A stretch of 64,000 nucleotides of DNA from Akebia trifoliata (taxonomy: Eukaryota > Streptophyta > Magnoliopsida > Ranunculales > Lardizabalaceae), in the NCBI GenBank assembly GCA_017979445.1, contig CM030714.1, positions 47,817,220-47,881,219 on the forward strand. The letters run 5' to 3'. A program made the position numbers and the translations under genes. Under the pieces are notes generated by a model, which saw only the letters and a list, made by a program, of their open reading frames with translations, had not been told where the DNA came from and did no database searches. How positions within the stretch are numbered: the first letter of the stretch is position 1; every line of letters begins with the position of its first letter. This document shows, in pieces, positions 11,358-22,899 of the stretch.

Positions 11358-12382
11358 AAGTATTTCACAAGATATTGGAGGGCTTACATAAGCTTTTTGT
11401 GTATAATATGAGGGTGGATCAAAAAATTTGTGCTCATAATAACATGTAGAATTCGGAATCTAACCAAACCTAGTAATAATTTTCATCTGTTCATCATGGA
11501 TTCATTATTCAACTTTAATAATAAATATATTAATATAAAATTATAAATGATGCAAGTGGTCATTAAATTATACAACAAGACAGGTTGTGAGTTGTGACCC
11601 CTTAATGTATTTAGAATGGGTGATTAGCTAGGTTTTGTCTTTCTAACCTTTAGGGGTCTCTTCCATGTTTTTTACTTAGGTTTTCACTAAAGTAAGAAAA
11701 CAAAAACATGTTGAAATGATTTTGCCTTGTTTGTTTGTCTAATTTTACTTTAATTTACAAAATTTCACCTTATTCCCCATTGGTATGCTATTTTTGGGAC
11801 AACACAATCCACATCGTACACAATGTGTCATAACGCCTTTTATAACAGCGAAGGAGTGATTTTAGTCCCTATTTTTACCTCTAAACACTAATAATAACCA
11901 TATGTATATATTGTGTATAACGGTCGTTACGCCATTTTTTTTCTTTTCCATCAGATAAAATAATTTATGTTTTTTTCTCTTTTTAAATTTGATGTTCTTT
12001 GTCAAAAATACTTTTGGGAGGACTTCATCTTTCATAATAAAAATATGAATTTGATTTGTTTTATATTTTTATATACTAAGCACATAATATATCGTTTAGT
12101 AATAAAAATGATTTACCATGGATTAGGATCCATAGACTCGGATAAACATGAATTCTAAGGTTGTCACATATACTTAAGAAAAATACGGATTGTTGGATTA
12201 CGTATTTTAACAATGAGATTGTTTGTTTTTATATGAGTCATTTTTCATGCGTGCGGATGGCAACCCATTAATGATGGAGAGGGAGAAACAATATCTATAC
12301 TTTATATAAAGCGGACCCACAACCTATGGATTTTTCGAATAAATTCCTTAAAAATAATTTTTGTTTATAAATTAGATTTTGC
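11358..12382. other. Intergenic, nothing recognised
   Basis: AT-rich DNA without supported gene, RNA or terminal-repeat element. Confidence 0.4.
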
Positions 12383-13104
12383 GGATTTAGACATACATAT
12401 TTTGGTGAATATTTGAAACACCTTTGTATTTTCAAACTGATGACATGCACCTTTTGACAACAATATTTTTTGTAAGAAAATAACCTAAATGTCCTTATTT
12501 TCTACGTCTTTCAAAAAATCATTAATGCGTGTGTGTGTGTGTGTGTTTTCCTTTCTAAAACCAATCATCTTCAACCTTTTGAGTAATAAGTTTTACTGTC
12601 ATCTTCGACCTTCAAACCTTAAGGCAATATATGATTTTTGGTGAAGTATAATATAATAAAATTGGGGTAGAAACATGAAGGATTTTTTATTTTTTATTCT
12701 TTAACGAAGCGTTAAGGTGATGATGGCAATAGTGGATTAAAGATTGAGACGTGATTTTCTGACGCCCCTTGATGTGGCATGGGCTAGAATCATAGATTTT
12801 TCCCTCGGGATTCACAATTGTACATCCCTATAAATACTTGCAGTTGTGTTTGCCTGAGAAAAATAATCTATGGTTCTAACACACATCACGTCAGGGAGGC
12901 ATATGGAGGTGTGTGTCAGAGCAGGGCATTAGAAAAACATTATTCTTAAAGATAAGGTTGAAAATAATTTACCATAGAGTTGAAGAGCTTCATGATGACG
13001 ATTTTTTTCCAGAAAAGACCCACGTCAAAGAGTCATGTCATTGATTTAGAAACATGGGTATGTCCAATATTCAACAAAATGTGGATGGTGCATGTCTAAA
13101 TCAC
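12383..13104. mobile_element. Foldback family K, copy K5, carrying a nested Mutator-like MITE
   Basis: The left terminus GGATTTAGACATACATATTT pairs with the right terminus, reversed GTGATTTAGACATGCACCAT. Inner arms contain GGTGAATATTTGAAACACC and AAACTGATGACATGCACC with inverted counterparts at 13000-13080. Removing the nested MITE (12746-12945) leaves about 520 bp. A (GT)n run lies at 12529-12546. Confidence 0.7.
12746..12945. mobile_element. Mutator-like MITE family D, copy 1
   Basis: The 200 bp element starts GAGACGTGATTTTCTGACGC and ends, reversed, GAATAATGTTTTTCTAATGC. The flanking 9 bp duplication is TTAAAGATT (12737-12745) and TTAAAGATA (12946-12954). The interior has the hairpin core ATCATAGATTTTTCCCTCGG and its inverted partner, shared with several other MITEs here. 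Confidence 0.8.
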
Positions 13105-13429
13105 CCATTAGATTGTGATTGAATGATCATTAATAAAGTTTATTATAACTCTAATATATTTACTAAATTTGCCACACACACACAAAACTCCTTTTATTTA
13201 ATTACAATCTCTCTCACTTTCTCCATCATATTAATTAGGAACATATCAAAGGGAAATTGTAAAAGATCCATATATCTATCGAGATGCCAATTTTCTACAA
13301 GTAGAAAAAAAAATCCCTTAAATCTAGCTGTTAAATTTCCCAATCAAGCACATCAAATAAAAACACATATTTAATGACCCAATCCATACCTCTATTCTTC
13401 TTCTTCTTTTCTTTTTTCGTAAAATCTGT

Positions 13430-13560
13430 GAGCAATAGTACCACATCGCCTAGGTATAAGGACCTTGGGCTATATATAAACTTGGGGCAATCCTAAACTT
13501 ACAAATCAATTTTTTGAAGATGAGATAGGCCCATGGGCTTCTACAAAATCTATTCATACA
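13430..13560 (+). repeat. LTR-like promoter fragment
   Basis: The arrangement CCACATCGCCTAGG, TATATATAAACTTGGGG and GCCCATGGGC resembles the LTR promoter segment common in plant copia-type and TRIM retrotransposons. No second LTR or internal region was found, so this is a tentative remnant. Confidence 0.3.
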
Positions 13561-13855
13561 TTCCTGATTTGGGTTTGGGTTTGCCTGGGCAGGTGCATGA
13601 AAAGCTTTGTTTTGGGCTTTTTACAATAACTTCTTAAAAGAGCTAGATTTGGAAAATATCCCCCATAAAGAACCTAGTCCAACTCTAACTCCAACTTTCA
13701 TACAAAAGAACCAAATCAAACTTATAACTAACTGTAGACATTCTTCTTCTTTCTTTTTTCCTTAGATAAGATAATTTATGATGGATTAGATGGTCTTTCA
13801 ATGGGCTGGATTGTAAATGGCCCGTGTTAATCGATCTTGTACTCCTAACTAGGGC

Positions 13856-14830
13856 TGCAACCTGGGAGGGTTGGAGGATAGACCAAGTTCAGCTCAAGTG
13901 ACAGAGCACCCAGCCCAAGCTGACTAACCCAAACGCAGCCTGAGTTTGACATTCTATACTTGGTTAGCCCAGGCTAGGTAGTTTTGGGAAAGTTGGGCTC
14001 ATTAAACAAGTCTAATTTTGATTACTTTTCTTTTCTAATTTTGATTTTTTTTTTTTTCCTTCCTACAAACATATTTAGCAAGAAATAATTAAAAAAGCAC
14101 AAAAAAAAAAGTATAATTAGCCTAGTAACAAAGTTCGGATTTGGTAATTATTCGGTGAAGGTTCAATTTGGATAAATTTTGGAAAAAATCAGCAAAATTC
14201 CGGAGATTATACAAAATATTTTATTGGATTTCTTAACAAAACCTATCATCTTCAACCTCTCTCTAAATCCTATCTTCTTCTTGATGTTTGAATATTGAAG
14301 AAACTAAGGCCCTGTGTTGATACACTTCTCTGCCGCAAGAGCAAAAATCTATCCAAACATTTGCTAGCTCCCTGTAGGAGCAGAAGTTGTCAAGAAGCTC
14401 TATCCAAACAATGAAATTTTTTGGGGGTGAAGGGTAAAAATTTACCATATTTCATGATTAATTGAGGGATCATCGATTAATTTGTCAATTCAGCCAATTA
14501 ATCGGCTAAACTCTAATTCGGAGAATTTTACAAATATTTTGAAAATTTTGGAGAATTTTGTGACTATGATAATTAGTATAAAATATTCGTGTATTATTAT
14601 TATATAGCTTCGGATTTGGTTAGAGCTGGATTGATCGAGCCCTTAACCCAAGCTCAACTCATGTTCTACATAATTTGGCCAATCGCTCTCCTATAATCGA
14701 GTTTAACACAGGCCAGCCGCTAGCCCGACCAAGTTGTAGCCCATGGTTATAGCCCAAGCTTGGCCCGTCTAATAGTTGGGCTTGACTTCACCAAACCTGC
14801 AAATATTTGTCCTCCTTTTATGGGCCAATT
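13856..14830. repeat. Decayed non-autonomous element with GGGCTGCAA-type end
   Basis: The left part (13856-14010) begins AGGGCTGCAACC and is rich in AGCCCAAGC words. A mirror-like right part (14610-14830) has inverted versions (GCCCAAGCTTGGCCCG, TTGGGCTTGAC). The AT-rich interior has no gene. Ends typical of hAT-like elements are suggested but degraded. Confidence 0.35.
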
Positions 14831-15904
14831 GCAAATTTTCTTATATTATAATTAAAATCATAATATCAAATGTATCATTAGGCTTTAAAAAGAATATTTG
14901 CTTGTTATAGCGTAATGATATTTTTATGAATAATTTTTAATGATTTGTTATATTGACAAAAATGCCATTCTACAATTGCAATAAAACCTTACCTTATAAA
15001 TTGTAAAATGCATATTATAATTATTTTTTGAAGGGTAGTTATTGGAAAAAAAAAATAAAAATACAACGTTAGAATTTTCTTGTGTCCAATACTTGCATTA
15101 AATATTATAAGATTTGGATCTTTTGACTCATGAAAAAAATACAAAATCGTAATCACTAAAACACAAAATCCTACAATCAAGATAAATACAATCGTGATTG
15201 GAGGATCCTAGATTCTATGAACACTATGAGCAAAAATTTTCCGAGCAATCGTTGAAATCCAAAACCAATAGTCGAGGAGCAATACATATCCTGAACATGG
15301 AAAAACACTAATTCCCAATCGTTAAAATCCAAAATCTAACAATTGAGGAAAAACATAAATCCTGAAGATATATCACATATCCCGAAGAAAAATTCCATCT
15401 GTTCGATTTCATGTTTTAACATTTTCGGGATTTCGTGATTTCCCATGATCATCTTATTAGAATATATGGTTTTGTCGTAACCAATTAAGGAAATCAATAA
15501 CAAAAAAAAAAAAAAGTAAAAAAAACATGAGTTAGTATACTGAAAATGAATATAAACAAAATTAAAAATAATATTTAATCAAATAAGATAGAGAGATATG
15601 ATTGGTTCAACTAACCCAAAAATTTTAACATTAAATATTAAATAATCGGTCCTTTACTTATCCATAGCTAACCCTAACGTCACCAAAGATATTTTTTTAT
15701 TTTTAGTTGATCAAAATGGTGTGCCGTCCTATACAATTATTTAACTTATATAAATATCAAAATCCAACAACAAATAAGAAATTAGAAAATGATCTAATGG
15801 GACGGCGCTGACGGCTGACCCTACACTTCAAATTCTATCATCTCCACTTATATCTACTATTCTAATATCTATCTCACTTTTTTAATTTAATAAACAAAAA
15901 AGAC
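14831..15904. other. Intergenic, nothing recognised
   Basis: AT-rich DNA with no supported gene or element. A few local direct repeats (for example CCAATCGTTAAAATCC near 15314) do not form a recognisable element. Confidence 0.4.
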
Positions 15905-15907
15905 TAA

Positions 15908-16022
15908 TGATAAAATGACACGCTGTGGCTGATGTGGCAAGTGCACAGAATCATAGATCTTTGTTGTGTATCCCGAAAAAAGATCTATGATTCTGTGCAG
16001 TTGCCATATCACTACTACTCAA
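15908..16022. mobile_element. Short MITE with the shared core hairpin
   Basis: The core AGAATCATAGATCTTTGTTG and its inverted partner AAAGATCTATGATTCTG surround TGTATCCCG. The arms carry GCTGATGTGGCAAGTGCAC on the left and a degraded inverse on the right. It belongs to the same core-hairpin group as the Mutator-like MITEs but has different outer sequence. Confidence 0.6.
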
Positions 16023-16241
16023 TAAACAATCCAAGATATTTTTCAGATTGATCTAAACTATTGATTGGTGGGCAATAGATAGATTAAACATTTGCTTTTG
16101 AATCATTGTATTAATGGATTGGATCGAATGTGATGTTTGATCCATCGCGATGATTTGATTGGAAAAATTCAAATTTGGATTTTGATAGGGATCCGATTCA
16201 GTCCAATTTGTCAAACTATCAAATCCATCAATAATTTGTTG

Positions 16242-16315
16242 ATCTGTTAGCTTAATTGGTAAAGTCTTTGGGTGATGTACGAGAGACTTGGGTTCAAATC
16301 CCACCAACACCGATT
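16242..16315 (+). mobile_element. tRNA-derived SINE head, second family, copy 1
   Basis: It contains an A-box-like TTAGCTTAATTGGTAAAG and a B-box-like GGGTTCAAATCCCACC about 35 bases later, the internal Pol III promoter layout. It is not a foldable standard tRNA. The same order recurs at 21505-21575 (CTAGCTTATTTGATAAA, CTTGGGTTCAATTTTCACC), which argues for a SINE over a lone tRNA pseudogene. Confidence 0.5.
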
Positions 16316-16629
16316 ATAATTAAAAATAAGATTAACAATAATATATAATAATAATAATTTTCCAATCTGATAAGTATTAAGGAGCCGATCTAGTATGTGA
16401 GAAATTTTATAAAATATACTTTACTTTTAAATTAGATAGTAGGATTATCATTCATATTTTCTTTATATTAAATCAAATTTGATCTAATCTAGACCTGACT
16501 CGATGACTAATTTAATCTGATTTGGACAGATATACTAAATTACAATAAAAACCCAATCTAGTGATTGATCCTAAATTGATCCAATTCAATTCAAATCCAT
16601 TGGTAACCCTTAACCCACCAATAGAAATA

Positions 16630-16844
16630 GAGATGTGATTTTCTGACGTCCCCTCTGACACACACACCCTTGATGTGGCATATACTAGAACCATATATTT
16701 TTTCCCTCGACATTAACAATGGTACATCCCCATAAATATGTGTAGTTTTGTATCCCGAGGAAAAGAATCTATGATTTTAGCACATGCCACGTCAGGGGTG
16801 TATGGGGGCGTGTATCAGAGAGGGGCGTCAGAAAATCATTATTC
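16630..16844. mobile_element. Mutator-like MITE family D, copy 2, perfect 9 bp target duplication
   Basis: The element starts GAGATGTGATTTTCTGACG and ends, reversed, GAATAATGATTTTCTGACG. It is flanked by ATAGAAATA at 16621-16629 and 16845-16853. The interior carries the inverted core AGAACCATATATTTTTTCCC and GGAAAAGAATCTATGATTTT. The perfect 9 bp duplication supports a Mutator superfamily origin. Confidence 0.88.
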
Positions 16845-16853
16845 ATAGAAATA

Positions 16854-17187
16854 TACTTGACCACCAATCAAATTATGCTATAATGTATGGCAGAAACTTC
16901 ATGGGCGTGTGTGACTGGTCCCCTTGTTTCTTTCTCTTCTTTATCATTATCAATAATGGAAACTAGTATCTATGTTTTTTTTTTTTTTTTTGAAAGGTCA
17001 ACAGGGTTAAGGCAGACCTAGACCAACTACAACCTCAGGAAAAGACAACTATCTATTACCAAGGTGTCTTGTACATTTTCTTTCCACGTGCCACTATTTC
17101 ATTAGTTGGATCTCGAAAGTTTGGCAAAATTTGGTTGAATCCTATTATTAGGTACAACATGGCCAGGACCAACCCTATCTTGAACCA
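16854..17187. other. Intergenic, nothing recognised
   Basis: It contains a poly(T) run near 16975-16992 and no supported gene or element. Confidence 0.4.
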
Positions 17188-17463
17188 AGCATAGGAGTGT
17201 CAATGGTTCAGTTTTGATTAGCTTCCTATCAAAATCAAAACGAGAACTGTTAATTTTTCTTGGTTCTGGTTCTTATTGATTTTGATTTGATTTTCAAATC
17301 AATGGAATCGGAACCAACCTCAGCTCTCAGTTTTTATCGGTTTATATTGGACTTGGTTCTCATTTGATTCAATTCCAAGAGACCTGACTCTAATAGGTTC
17401 CTCTATAAATTGACTCGGGTTTCAATTCGGTTATCGTAAAATGGGTATCCAATTATACCCTTT
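17188..17463. mobile_element. hAT-like non-autonomous element, short relative of the 8.3 kb copy
   Basis: It begins GAGTGTCAATGGTTCAG and ends near AAATGGGTATCCAATTATAC. Internal words such as AATGGAATCGGAACC and GGTTCTGGTTCTTATTG match the composition of the element at 8269-8915. Ends are degraded. Confidence 0.45.
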
Positions 17464-17984
17464 GGGTTTAATTTTTCCTATATTTAGTGGGTTTTGGTCA
17501 GATCTCTAAATCTAAGTTAAAATTGGGCAATTCTTAGTCTCAGCCATGGTAATCCAACCTAGTTCAACCGGTGTGTCTCTTCCCACATGTTTCCTAATTT
17601 CGTTTGTTGAGGCAAGTTTGGCAAAAATTTGGTATAACTTACATACATTAGGAGGTGCAAATTGAATATTTCTGAACTACGCTTTGACGAGATTTCAAAA
17701 TCTAAGGCTAAATCGGGCGATTCTAGGATTATAGCCTTAGGCAACCAAACCTAATCCAAGCCTCGTATATCTAATATAGGTAGTAAAATTGCCATTTTTT
17801 TTTTCTCTTTGCTGAGACTTGATGTCATTAATTAATAATAGTATTTTTATTTGGACAATTTTACTAATTTAAAAAAAAAAATGTCTTTTTGTATTATCTT
17901 ATGGGTTATGTAGGTGAGACAATCTAAAATCTCTCTTAATTGTTTTTTTCTTATTTTAGAAATCAAGATAAACCCGTAAAAGGT
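17464..17984. other. Intergenic, nothing recognised
   Basis: No gene, RNA or element could be supported. Confidence 0.4.
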
Positions 17985-17985
17985 C

Positions 17986-18098
17986 ACCTGAAATTCACTC
18001 AACTGCATAGAATCATAGAAAATTTTCCTCTTGTAACCTGAGGAAACAAATCTATGGTTCTATTGTGCACATGTCATGTCAGTTGAGTGAATTTCGAA
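17986..18098. mobile_element. Short MITE with the shared core hairpin and GAAATTCACTCAACTG arms
   Basis: The left arm GAAATTCACTCAACTGCATA and the right arm, reversed GAAATTCACTCAACTGACAT, flank the core AGAATCATAGAAAATTTTCC and its inverted partner. The core matches other MITEs in the window but these outer arms are unique. Confidence 0.7.
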
Positions 18099-19163
18099 TA
18101 TTTTTTTTGAGTTTTTTCATGCTTTTTATTTATTTGACTAATTAGAGGGAAGTACTTAGACTACACATGATCTTTAAGTAGTGAAATAGTCACCACATCA
18201 TAATGATTTAAAAGCCTTGAAGTTATCCATTCAAAGTGAAGATCAACCTTGGGGGTGTGCCAAGAAACATGTGACATGAGACAAACATAATTTCTAGAAG
18301 TGCCAAGATTTTTATATTGGAAGTAGAAGCAACATCAAAAATTGAACTATTTTATTACTGAAAACAGGAGCAAGAATATGATTTCATAACATAATCAATT
18401 CCTACTACAAATATTTACGATAAACAATTTAGATTAGGGATTTTTTTTTTTTTAAATTTTTAATGCAGTCACTAAACACTTTTTTTTTTAATAAAATTCA
18501 TCCGACCATATATGATCATGTAACTTGACCAAATAATGCTTGATGTTCGGGTTAAACACCTCGGGTCAGGTTGGAATTTGGTTGATTGGTTTGAGTTTTG
18601 GGTTGGGCACCGGTTGACACGTGCCATCCCACCTGCCACTTATACAACATTAAATAGCCATCTTTTGATGGAAGGGTATATAGAATTTCGAAGGTATGTC
18701 ATGAAATCAATTTGAAAAAAATAAAATCAAACTAATACTTTATAATAATAATTATACAAAACATTTAAAATTCCCTCTAAAAATAGGGTTCAAACATGAT
18801 GAAAATGTACAAGAAACATACAACAAAGCCCTATGACGGACTTTATAGGAGAGGAGATCACAAAACCGTCTCCTGCTTCCTTGATGATCCCGCATTACAT
18901 CAAACTACATAGCTATAACAACTACTTCTAATTTAAAGACATTTTTTTCCATTTTAGGGTACATATAGCTTGGGATAAGGCATCGATGAAGATAATGGGA
19001 TAAATAGGCTTTTGGGTTTTAAAATTCACCTAAACAAAAGCTACAAGAACTGCTAAGAAATCACTGGTTGTCATTGAAAAAAACTCTGCAACCAATGTGA
19101 TTATAAAGGGATGGTTTAATATTCAAATGTATTTGTGAATATGTGTGAGAGAAAGAAAAAGGG
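18099..19163. other. Region downstream of the ERF gene
   Basis: It includes the 3' untranslated region of the ERF gene (immediately below 19164), whose polyadenylation site is not evident to me. The rest is AT-rich intergenic DNA without recognised features. Confidence 0.4.
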
Positions 19164-20339
19164 TTACTTCCAAAAGAACATCTCCATGGGACAGGTCGAC
19201 GAGGAAGAAACCGAATCCCGGTTATCTTGCCCAATTTGAAAATCCGAACTATTGAATTCTAGTTCTTGAGAATTGGGGATGGCAAGGTTGGATTGAAGAA
19301 ACAGATTATTTGAAGCATCGAGATCGTCCCAGGCTGGACTAGTTGGACCCCAACCAGTCGATATCGCATTGAGCCAAGCCTCCTCCATATCACCCCAAAC
19401 CAATTCCGAAGACTCGGTAAGGCCTTCTTCCCCTGTTAAAGGAGCTTCACTATTCGTAACCTCACTTAATCCCAATCCCGAAGGTGAATTTTGCTCGAAA
19501 TTGTGCTTATTCGAATCATCATTGGAACTATCTTGAGGTGTGGGCGTAATCTCCTTATACTGAGGTTCCAAAATCGGGCCTTTTTTAGATCGATGGATTT
19601 GGTTTGGTTGCACATTGTCTTGTGGAGTAGGTGGTGGAGACGAGGATGAACTAGGGGCCGTCATGGTTGATGTGTCGCTCTTAGTCTTGCCAAGGAAGAG
19701 GTGAGGGAAATTGAGCCGAGCGTTCTCGCCTCGTAATTTGAAGGCCTCGCGATCGTAAGCCAATGCGGCGTCTTCAGCCGTGTCGAATGTTCCGAGCCAA
19801 AGGCGAGTCCTGTTACGAGGGAGACGAATTTCGGCAACCCATTTGCCCCAATGTCGCTGCCTCACTCCTCTATAAAGCTTGGTAGCTGTGGAGACGAATG
19901 GGTTTGGAGGCCTTAAAAGAGTCTGAGGATTCTGACCCAATCTGTTCATCATCATCATTTGACCTCGAGGGCTGAGATTAAGAGCTTCACTCCAGTATTG
20001 GAAAATCTGTTGCTGCTGATTTGAAGCAAAGGAGATCATTTGTTGTTGTTGTTGCTGTAATGATGGTTGTGGTGGATGAGCCATTGGAATTGGTTGAGAC
20101 CCATTGTAGGAAAATGGGAATAAAGGCTGAGAAGTACTAATTGGAGTAGTAGAAGAAGAAATGGGAAGATGGGATGGTTGTTGATTGAGTGAAACAGAGG
20201 AGAGAGAAGGGTTTTCATATTCTGGACTTCTGGTCTTCTTGAGAGGTCTAGGAGATATGGACGCCTCTTCAAAAATGGGCCTCCATTGATGCCTCTCTAA
20301 CCTACTCGGATCCTGATTATTGTTGTTCTCAGCTTCCAT
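19164..20339 (-). CDS. AP2/ERF transcription factor, DREB A-6 type (ERF061/062-like)
   Basis: A 391-residue intronless nuclear DNA-binding protein. One AP2 domain spans about residues 154-212, with [17 protein letters not shown], the WLG motif and the RLNFP end. The Val in WVAEIR and the [13 protein letters not shown] stretch are typical of DREB group A-6 (RAP2.4 relatives). The [15 protein letters not shown] end and an N-terminal block [17 protein letters not shown] (about residues 19-35) fit the ERF061/ERF062 branch best. Residues 95-111 include two Gln runs. An acidic C-terminal block around [12 protein letters not shown] and [12 protein letters not shown] looks like an activation region. 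The first ATG precedes the conserved N-terminal block and follows an AT-rich leader. By family knowledge it should bind DRE/GCC-type sites in stress or hormone responses; the targets are inferred. Exact orthology is uncertain. Confidence 0.95.
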   Translation of the reverse strand: MEAENNNNQDPSRLERHQWRPIFEEASISPRPLKKTRSPEYENPSLSSVSLNQQPSHLPISSSTTPISTSQPLFPFSYNGSQPIPMAHPPQPSLQQQQQQMISFASNQQQQIFQYWSEALNLSPRGQMMMMNRLGQNPQTLLRPPNPFVSTATKLYRGVRQRHWGKWVAEIRLPRNRTRLWLGTFDTAEDAALAYDREAFKLRGENARLNFPHLFLGKTKSDTSTMTAPSSSSSPPPTPQDNVQPNQIHRSKKGPILEPQYKEITPTPQDSSNDDSNKHNFEQNSPSGLGLSEVTNSEAPLTGEEGLTESSELVWGDMEEAWLNAISTGWGPTSPAWDDLDASNNLFLQSNLAIPNSQELEFNSSDFQIGQDNRDSVSSSSTCPMEMFFWK

Positions 20340-20725
20340 TTCTAATTAGAAACAAAACTCAAGAAATTTGATTAACTAAAAAACAGAGGAAATCCACAGA
20401 AGATTTTTTTTACAGAGAAGGGGAAGAGATGGGTTGCTAATTTGAAGAAGAAAAAACTGATTTAAAACAATTTAAACAAGGAAAAAAAATAAAAAACCCA
20501 GTTCAAGATTTGGTCAAAAAAGGAAGAAAAATCCCAACTTTCAGAGTTTGGATTCAATCTCAATCGATAATCCAATCAGATCAAGATGGAATTGGAAGCA
20601 AACCCATTACCCCCAAAGAGAGAGACAGAAGAACCCAGAAAAGGATCTTTGAGTTTCTTCTGTGAATCTAGAATCGAATCAAAATCTAAAAACGTAAAAA
20701 AAGAGAAGACTTGAATGTGGTGATT
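20340..20725 (-). other. 5' untranslated leader of the ERF gene (inferred)
   Basis: About 385 bases separate the start codon from a TATA element. On the minus strand the leader is CT- and A-rich (for example TCTCTCTCTTTGGGGG), as in many plant leaders. The transcription start near 20725 is inferred from the TATA position. Confidence 0.5.
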
Positions 20726-20750
20726 TGGCAGTTAGAGATGGGAGGAGTGC

Positions 20751-20760
20751 TTTATATAAG
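20751..20760 (-). promoter_or_regulatory. TATA box of the ERF gene
   Basis: The minus-strand sequence CTTATATAAAG lies about 410 bases upstream of the ATG, next to a GA-rich run (20760-20776). It is the only good TATA match in this upstream region. Confidence 0.65.
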
Positions 20761-20856
20761 AGAGACAGAGAGAGATGGACCCCTCACCTTCAGCTTTCAC
20801 ATTTTCTCTTCTTGCACTCCAACTTCTCTTCCCAGATTTCGACTTTTGGCAGATAA

Positions 20857-20865
20857 ACACGTGGC
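20857..20865 (-). promoter_or_regulatory. G-box / ABRE-type element upstream of the ERF gene
   Basis: ACACGTGGC (GCCACGTGT on the gene strand) is a perfect CACGTG G-box with ABRE core, about 100 bp above the TATA box. In plants this is bound by bZIP or bHLH factors. The position suggests abscisic-acid, light or stress input; function is inferred. Confidence 0.5.
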
Positions 20866-20996
20866 GCATAATCAGGGTGTTGGGCCCACCCACTCCGTTT
20901 GGTGTAGCATTCTTTAGAAGCGTCGGAACTATCCGGACTCCTAAAAAGTCAAGAAAAGACGGTGCATATTTTCTAGCGTGCGTATCATTGCGTTGA

Positions 20997-21504
20997 AAAT
21001 ATTAGTTGGAAAATTAATTTCCTAGAAAAAAATTATTTAGGAAAAATAACTTTTGCAGATATTTTTGCCAGTGCTTGATTCACAAAAAGGAAAATGTCAA
21101 AAAGAGTTGATTTTGATTTTGGATGGAGGATTTTCCCTGTTGATGGAAAAATCATTTTCCTTCTAAGTCCAATGAAGAAATATTTTGGACCAAAATCATA
21201 ATATTTGTATACCAATCTATTTAACTTTCAAGTAATGAGGTAAATGAGATTCTTTAGTTGAGTCAACCTTTTCCTTACCAAAATCTAAATTCGAATTATT
21301 AGAGGGTCTATTTATTAAAGTATCAAAATCAAAATTACCTTGTTTTTAAATAGTTTCATATACAAATCAAGTCGATAGACGAGGAGAATTGATCAAAGTT
21401 GAAAATCTTAATCTTTTAAAGAATACACATCTTTTCGATATTTGAAACCGTTGAAAAATAAAATAAAAAAATAAAAAAATAAAAAATTAGAACAAGTTTG
21501 AAGG
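20997..21504. other. Intergenic, nothing recognised
   Basis: No gene or repeat is supported upstream of the ERF promoter region. Confidence 0.4.
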
Positions 21505-21575
21505 TGTCAACTAGCTTATTTGATAAAAATTATGGGTGATGTCACTATAAACTTGGGTTCAATTTTCACCATCAT
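21505..21575 (+). mobile_element. tRNA-derived SINE head, second family, copy 2 (decayed)
   Basis: It aligns with 16242-16315: CTAGCTTATTTGATAAA replaces the A box, TGGGTGATGT is shared, and CTTGGGTTCAATTTTCACC replaces the B box. The tail is not definable. Confidence 0.45.
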
Positions 21576-21685
21576 TAAGTTACTGAACTCATTATAAACT
21601 AACTTATTGATATAAAAAAATGATTATGACAATTTTGATATGAACTATACTTAAAAGGGTTAATACATCCATAAAATGTCAATCC

Positions 21686-21885
21686 AAAGGGACTGGTTCA
21701 ATGACAATTTTAGATCCAATAAGCGGTGAGAGTTTGTAGGTTGTGAGTTGGATGTCTAGTATGAGTGATATTTCTTCAAAGCCACCCATGAGGGGTCACC
21801 CTTACTTACCCGGTGTGTGTGATGGGCGGGTGTTGCATGTGCTCGGAGGAGGGATCCATATGTATTGGCTCTTTTGGCCCCTGTT
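21686..21885 (+). mobile_element. tRNA-derived SINE, first family, copy S1
   Basis: The head GGGACTGGTTCAATGACAAT (A-box-like) is followed by GTAGGTTGTGAGTTGGATG (B-box-like). The family body follows: CTAGTATGAGTGATATTTC, GAGGGGTCACCCTTACTTAC and GTGTGTGATGGGCGGGTG. It aligns along its length with copies at 30085-30360 and 35425-35717. No poly(A) tail remains. Confidence 0.65.
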
Positions 21886-22154
21886 AGTAATTCAAAATAT
21901 CGCAAAAATTTGATTAGTGAAAATTTTGAGTTTTATTCGATTTTGAATTGTAAAAATCCAGTCTAAAATTTGGTCAGAAATTCAATAAATGAAAAATATA
22001 CGACATATACTTTCATACGTATATTATTTGTTTTATTTTAAAATTTTGAAAACCAAAAGTCAGACATATAATAGTGCTGGTGATAATGAAATTGGTGAGG
22101 GTAATAATGATGGTGGTGACAATGAGGACATTGAGGTTATTATTTCATTGATTT

Positions 22155-22245
22155 TTAAAATAAAACCGAAATCAAGGGGCAAATCATCAATTTGAGAAAT
22201 TAAGGAGTAATCTCAAATAAAAGTAGAGAGTCATGTCATTATTTT
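22155..22245. mobile_element. Family K right-arm fragment
   Basis: CAAATCATCAATTTGAGAAA and GGAGTAATCTCAAATAAAAG resemble the inverted right arm of foldback K. No left partner was found. Confidence 0.35.
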
Positions 22246-22899
22246 TTTTTAAAGATAAACTAGACATTTGTCACGTAAAATTTTTTGAAGCATAGTCGCT
22301 TCAAAGTCAATTTGTACTATACATCACAACTTACAAGTTTACACTTTGCAACATACACCAAGTTATAGTAACATTTTTTTTTTCTATTGAATTTTATAAA
22401 AATTCGATAAAAATGTGTTTTATTCTTTTCAAACTTAAAATCCGTGAATTATTCAGAATAGTACAATAATCTGGAGAATAATACTTTCATTGAAAAAAAA
22501 AATGAAAAACTTATAAATTTTTCAAGAATTAAAAGGGAGATTGCTAGCAAGGCTTCCAACCCCCTAATTAGACATAAGTTCAGACACCTTTGTCATAAAA
22601 AAAAAAATTCAATGATCCATATTCATGATAGAAATCACAATTTCTAACTACAAAAATTATAGATAAGAATATGAAATTAAACATCGGATTAGGAGCTTAA
22701 CTTGTGCTTTTTAACTCGATTTATATAACAATAAATAAATAAATAAGATAATATTTAAGAATTTATTTGAAGGATAAACATGTTAAGTCCTATATAACAA
22801 AATAATAAAAATTGTTATAAATTTATTTGATGGATGAACATATGTTGTCTTTGTCAAACTCTCCTAATATTAGGAGAAAAAGTATATCATGTTTTAAGA

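Noticed and set aside
16242..16315. Functional tRNA gene
   Set aside because: A and B boxes are present but the acceptor and anticodon stems do not pair into a cloverleaf, and a second decayed copy exists, so a SINE head is more likely.
20036..20272. 78-codon minus-strand frame rich in Leu
   Set aside because: A shadow in another frame of the ERF gene, arising from its Gln-repeat codons.
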